This document shows, piece after piece, positions 13,449-16,622 of a stretch of 16,622 nt of DNA (positions are counted from its first letter, which is position 1; each line of letters begins with the position of its first letter). The DNA comes from an uncultured Clostridium sp. (GTDB lineage Bacteria; Bacillota; Clostridia; TANB77; CAG-508). The notes beneath the pieces are model-generated. The model was not told where the DNA came from, did no database searches, and saw only the letters and a list, made by a program, of their open reading frames with translations. The translations under genes and the position numbers were made by a program. The stretch is taken from contig CAMCHB010000015.1 of the NCBI GenBank assembly GCA_945874585.1, positions 1 to 16,622 of the forward strand, in the 5' to 3' direction.

Positions 13449-15260
13449 ATGAATAATAAAAATATTAGAAATGTTGCAATTATCGCCCATGTTGATCATG
13501 GAAAAACGACTTTAGTCGATGCTTTGTTAAAACAAAGCCATGTTTTTAGAGACAATGAACAAGTGTCTGAAAGAATTATGGATTCTAATGATTTGGAAAA
13601 AGAAAGAGGTATTACCATTCTTTCTAAAAATACATCTGTTATGTACAATGGCGTAAAAATCAATATTGTTGACACACCGGGACATGCTGATTTTGGTGGA
13701 GAAGTAGAACGTGTATTAAAAATGGTAGATGGTGTTCTTTTATTAGTAGATGCTTTTGAAGGACCTATGCCACAAACCAGAGAAGTGCTAAAAAAAGCAT
13801 TATCTTTGCATTTGAAACCAATTGTTGTGATCAATAAAATTGATCGTCCTGGTTGTAATCCTCAAAAAGTAGTAGACCAGGTATTGGATTTATTTATCGA
13901 ATTAGGAGCTAGTGATGAACAATTAGATTTTCCAGTTATCTATGCATCTGCTAAAAATGGAATTGCTAAAATGAGTTTGGATGAAGATTCAAAAGATGTT
14001 CACTGTATTTTTGAAACTATTATCAATTGTATCAACCCACCAGCTTGTGAGATAGAAGGATCTGCTCAAATGCTAGTGTCTAACATTGATTACGATGATT
14101 ATTTAGGACGTATTGCTGTCGGCAGAATCGAAAGAGGTACCATTGAAGTTGGTATGAATGTTGCTGTATGCAAAAAAGATGATATCATTGTCAATGGAAA
14201 AGTAGCTAAATTATTTACTTATATGGGACTTAAAAAAGTAGAAGTTGAAAAAGCATCTGCTGGTGAAATTGTAGCTTTATCAGGTATTAGTGATATTAAC
14301 ATTGGAGATACCATCAGTGATATAAATGATCCAGAAAAAATACCATTTGTTGACATCGATGAACCAACTGTTTCTATGACATTTAGTGTAAACGATGGAC
14401 CATTTGCTGGTAAAGAAGGTAAATTTATTACTTCTCGTCATATTCGTGATCGTTTGTTTAAAGAATTAGAGAGAAATGTAAGTTTACGAGTAAAAGAAAC
14501 GGACCGTGCTGAAAGCTTTGAAGTAGCTGGCCGTGGTGAATTACATTTATCTGTTTTAATCGAAACAATGAGAAGAGAAGGATTTGAATTATTGGTTTCA
14601 AGACCAAAGGTTATTTTCAAAGAGATCAATGGACAAAAATGTGAGCCAATGGAACTTTTAGTGGTGAATGTACCGGATGATTGTATTGGAAACGTAATTG
14701 AAAAAATTGGAAGAAGAAAAGGCGAAATGATCAATATGGAGCCATCTGAAGAAGGTAGAACCAAGATTGAATTTAAGATTCCTGCTAGAGGTTTAATTGG
14801 ATATCGTACCGAATTTATGACAGATACAAAGGGAAATGGAACGATGAATAGTGTGTTCGATTCTTATGAGCCATATAAGGGAGAAATTTCAGCTCGTAAT
14901 AGAGGAACCTTAATTGCTTTTGAAGCTGGTACATCTGTTACTTATGGCTTATACAATGCACAAGAAAGAGGAGAATTATTTATAGGACCTGGTACAGAAG
15001 TATATGAAGGTATGATTGTTGGATTGAATTCACGTGCTGAAGATATTTCTATTAACGTATGTAAAGAAAAGCATTTAACCAATACGAGAGCTTCTGGATC
15101 TGATGATGCCTTACGTTTAGTACCACCAATTCAATTCTCTTTGGAGAAGGCAATCGAATTTATTCAAGATGACGAATTGGTTGAAGTAACTCCATTAAAT
15201 ATTCGTTTAAGAAAGAAAATATTAGATACCAAAACAAGAGAAAGAATGGCAAGAAAATAA
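13449..15260 (+). CDS. typA: Ribosome-associated translational GTPase TypA/BipA
   Basis: TypA is an elongation-factor-G-like GTPase that binds the ribosome and supports 50S assembly and growth under stress or cold. The 603-aa product has all G motifs: AHVDHGKT (13-20), the switch I ERGITI (52-57), DTPGH (75-79), NKID (129-132) and SAK (167-169). These are followed by the EF-G-like domains II, III and V and the TypA-specific C-terminal domain (~480-600, with RGELFIGPG and TNTRASGSDDALRLVPP). The length is normal. SD AAGGGG (13435-13440) lies 8 nt before the ATG. It has the best promoter of the window, with a hairpin in the leader, and trmR follows after one base, so the two form an operon. Confidence 0.97.
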   Translation: MNNKNIRNVAIIAHVDHGKTTLVDALLKQSHVFRDNEQVSERIMDSNDLEKERGITILSKNTSVMYNGVKINIVDTPGHADFGGEVERVLKMVDGVLLLVDAFEGPMPQTREVLKKALSLHLKPIVVINKIDRPGCNPQKVVDQVLDLFIELGASDEQLDFPVIYASAKNGIAKMSLDEDSKDVHCIFETIINCINPPACEIEGSAQMLVSNIDYDDYLGRIAVGRIERGTIEVGMNVAVCKKDDIIVNGKVAKLFTYMGLKKVEVEKASAGEIVALSGISDINIGDTISDINDPEKIPFVDIDEPTVSMTFSVNDGPFAGKEGKFITSRHIRDRLFKELERNVSLRVKETDRAESFEVAGRGELHLSVLIETMRREGFELLVSRPKVIFKEINGQKCEPMELLVVNVPDDCIGNVIEKIGRRKGEMINMEPSEEGRTKIEFKIPARGLIGYRTEFMTDTKGNGTMNSVFDSYEPYKGEISARNRGTLIAFEAGTSVTYGLYNAQERGELFIGPGTEVYEGMIVGLNSRAEDISINVCKEKHLTNTRASGSDDALRLVPPIQFSLEKAIEFIQDDELVEVTPLNIRLRKKILDTKTRERMARK

Positions 15261-15261
15261 A

Positions 15262-15858
15262 ATGAAAGAAGAAATATTAGCGCAGATCAAAAGAGAATCG
15301 CTAGAAGAACATATTCCAATTATTATGGATGACACGTTAGCGGTTATTCAAAAAATATTGAAAGAGGAAAAGCCAGCTAGAATACTTGAGATTGGAACAG
15401 CTACTGGCTATTCTTCTATCTGTTTTGCACGCTGTTGCGAAAACACAGTTGAGATTGACACAATTGAAAGAGATGGAGAACGTGCGGAAGTAGCTAAACA
15501 AAATATTGAGAAAATGGGTTTACAGGAACAAATTCATATATTAGTAGGAGATGCATTGGAAATTTTACCAACTCTTACGGAGGAGAGTTATGATATCATT
15601 TTTATTGATGCAGCCAAAGGAAAGTATCCATTTTTCTTAGAGCAAAGTATTCGTTTAGCCAAAAAAAAGGCTGTTATCTTAGCCGACAATATTTTGTACA
15701 AGGGCTATGTCTTAGGAGATTATCATAAACATAAGCAGCGTACAGCGGTTAATCATTTACGTGAATACATTAAAGAATCAACTGAAAATCCTAATTTGCA
15801 AACGAAAATTCTAGATGTAGGAGATGGCTTAGCCATTAGTCAATTACAGAAAGAATAA
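15262..15858 (+). CDS. trmR: O-methyltransferase, TrmR/YrrM-like (tRNA 5-hydroxyuridine methyltransferase)
   Basis: The 198-aa protein is a class I SAM-dependent methyltransferase of the catechol-O-methyltransferase-like group. The SAM motif LEIGTATGYSS (42-52), the acid after strand 2 (IERDGE, 68-73), VGDALE (95-100) and the metal-binding acids in FIDAAKGKYP (Asp116) and ADN (Asp142, Asn143) are all present. B. subtilis TrmR (YrrM) of this family methylates 5-hydroxyuridine in tRNA to 5-methoxyuridine; I infer the same here from the close match in length and motifs. The ATG comes one base after the typA stop, without a clear SD, so translation is likely coupled to typA. Its coupling to a translation GTPase fits a tRNA role. 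Another small-molecule or protein O-methyltransferase is the main alternative. Confidence 0.8.
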   Translation: MKEEILAQIKRESLEEHIPIIMDDTLAVIQKILKEEKPARILEIGTATGYSSICFARCCENTVEIDTIERDGERAEVAKQNIEKMGLQEQIHILVGDALEILPTLTEESYDIIFIDAAKGKYPFFLEQSIRLAKKKAVILADNILYKGYVLGDYHKHKQRTAVNHLREYIKESTENPNLQTKILDVGDGLAISQLQKE

Positions 15859-15867
15859 AATAAGAAT

Positions 15868-15913
15868 AAAAAAAGAACCTTTTTACGAAGTAATTTGTAA
15901 AAGGGCTCTTTTT
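15868..15913. terminator. Bidirectional terminator between trmR and the minus-strand gene
   Basis: The 5' arm (about 15868-15886, ending CCTTTTTAC) pairs with 15897-15913 (GTAAAAGG then GCTCTTTTT), with one bulge and a short mismatch. The + strand ends in five T residues, and the minus strand reads TTCTTTTTTT. It therefore serves both convergent genes; the minus-strand stop codon overlaps its edge. Confidence 0.8.
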
Positions 15914-16499
15914 AACTTAACCAATAAACTGAAAATAAAGTAGCAACTAAATTGCTTTTTTCCCAATAACCTATGCTGGATAAAATGCAATCAATGATAG
16001 CAATTATAACCAATAGCTTTAAGATAGAGTCTTGAAAAAGAACGGGAACTTTTTGAAAAATCGGATTCGTTATTTTTTGGATACAAGGATGAATGAGATG
16101 AATGACAACTAATCCAATAATGCCCCAACCAAAAGAATAGAATAGGCTAATACGACCATTGACGTTCATAAAGTCTTGGGTATAATCCCACCATTTTAGA
16201 TGAAAGATGGCATCTAATCCATAACTTACGACATATTCAAATATCGAAAATACTAAAATGGATAAAAAGAAAAGCTTAAGTGGTTTTTGACGATAACGAG
16301 ATAGCCACAAGATCATAATGAGCATCCCAAAACCATAGATCGGGCAAATGGGACCAATCAAAAAACCACGATTTTCAAAATGTCCTAATACGAGAAAAGA
16401 ATAGCCTGTTTCCAGCAACCACCCAAGTGCTGAATAAATGAAAAAATAGCACACAAGGCGATCCATATTCAGTTTTATTTTGTTCATTTTTTCACTCAA
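15912..16499 (-). CDS. Small membrane protein, CmpB-like (PF06541, putative ABC-transporter type IV family)
   Basis: The 195-aa protein has about five hydrophobic segments (~17-38, 50-67, 75-95, 118-137, 158-178). The family pattern is clear: FFIYSALGWLLE (19-30), NRGFLIGPICPIYGFG (43-58), SIFEYVVSYGLD (85-96), WWDYTQDFMNVNGRISL (103-119) and GWGIIG. The Pfam name implies a transporter, but the function is not established and no ATPase gene is beside it. The start is TTG at 16499: the AAGGAGG site (16509-16515, minus strand) lies 9 nt upstream of it, whereas the first in-frame ATG (16487) would be 21 nt away. It has its own promoter with a palindrome over the -10 box, so it is probably regulated. 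It ends at the shared terminator with trmR. Confidence 0.8.
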   Translation of the reverse strand: MSEKMNKIKLNMDRLVCYFFIYSALGWLLETGYSFLVLGHFENRGFLIGPICPIYGFGMLIMILWLSRYRQKPLKLFFLSILVFSIFEYVVSYGLDAIFHLKWWDYTQDFMNVNGRISLFYSFGWGIIGLVVIHLIHPCIQKITNPIFQKVPVLFQDSILKLLVIIAIIDCILSSIGYWEKSNLVATLFSVYWLS

Positions 16500-16528
16500 C
16501 GAAAATATCCTCCTTAAAAAACTACGCT

Positions 16529-16547
16529 TATCATATCAAATATGATA
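16529..16547. promoter_or_regulatory. Palindromic operator candidate over the CmpB-like gene promoter
   Basis: TATCATAT-CAA-ATATGATA is a perfect 8-bp inverted repeat with a 3-nt centre. It covers the -10 box and much of the spacer of the minus-strand promoter. That position is typical for a repressor site of a dimeric regulator, but no regulator gene is in the window. Base composition makes chance AT palindromes possible. Confidence 0.5.
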
Positions 16548-16558
16548 GAAAAAGTAAA
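16530..16558 (-). promoter_or_regulatory. Promoter of the CmpB-like gene
   Basis: On the minus strand, TTTACT (16558-16553, 4/6), a 17-bp spacer and TATGAT (16535-16530, 5/6) form a sigma-A promoter, about 31 nt before the start codon. Confidence 0.65.
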
Positions 16559-16622
16559 TATATGAATATCACTTCATAAAATTTTAAGAGATGAAGAGGA
16601 AGATTTAACCAATCCATATGGA

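Noticed and set aside
16574..16622. Possible 3' end of another minus-strand gene at the window edge (frame reading ...KSSSSSLKIL, stop at 16574-16576)
   Set aside because: Only 15 codons are visible and they match no family I can name; it could be real, but there is not enough sequence to support it.
1..16622. CRISPR arrays, tRNA or rRNA genes, insertion sequences, phage attachment sites
   Set aside because: No regularly spaced repeats, cloverleaf sequences, transposase or integrase genes, or flanking duplications were seen in the window.

Overview
The window is AT-rich DNA with A/T-ending codons, strong Shine-Dalgarno sites, many near-consensus sigma-A promoters with 17-bp spacers, and housekeeping genes of Firmicutes type (DnaE with a PHP domain, YebC, an rpsO-pnp pair, Cmk, TypA, TrmR/YrrM). 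Genes end in TAA or TAG, and Trp is read from TGG. I infer a low-GC Clostridia-like bacterium, possibly an uncultured gut lineage. The exact taxon cannot be read from the sequence.

Layout. (1) Positions 1-965 hold the 3' part of a secreted-type FGE/SUMF1-fold (C-type-lectin-like) protein. Its last ~45 codons look like the variable region of a diversity-generating retroelement (DGR): a sudden GC-rich island, an almost unbroken run of NNY codons, and a fixed SFRPTLYIK end. No reverse transcriptase or template repeat is visible here. (2) 966-1239 is non-coding, with a small post-VR hairpin, a terminator-like stem-loop and a clean promoter for dnaE. (3) 1240-8236 is replication, translation and RNA metabolism: dnaE, yebC, rpsO and pnp, with structured RNA leaders before rpsO and pnp. 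(4) 8282-11166 holds three separately promoted genes: a membrane GT2 glycosyltransferase with a notable leader RNA, a nucleotidyltransferase-fold protein of unknown role, and a metallo-beta-lactamase-fold hydrolase. (5) 11176-13361 is one operon: a P-loop NTPase fused to an Asp23-like domain, cmk, and a frameshifted plsC. (6) 13341-15858 is typA-trmR, driven by a perfect-consensus promoter inside the end of plsC and followed by a terminator-like hairpin in the leader. (7) On the minus strand, 15912-16499 is a CmpB-like (PF06541-type) membrane protein starting at TTG, with a 19-bp palindrome over its promoter. A shared bidirectional terminator separates it from trmR.

How it fits together: most of the window is core information-processing machinery. 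The exceptional element is the DGR-type variable protein at the left edge, which appears to be a remote (trans) target because its 3' neighbour is dnaE rather than a template repeat and reverse transcriptase. Secondary points of interest are the NTPase-Asp23 fusion, the broken plsC, and several leader RNAs that look regulatory.
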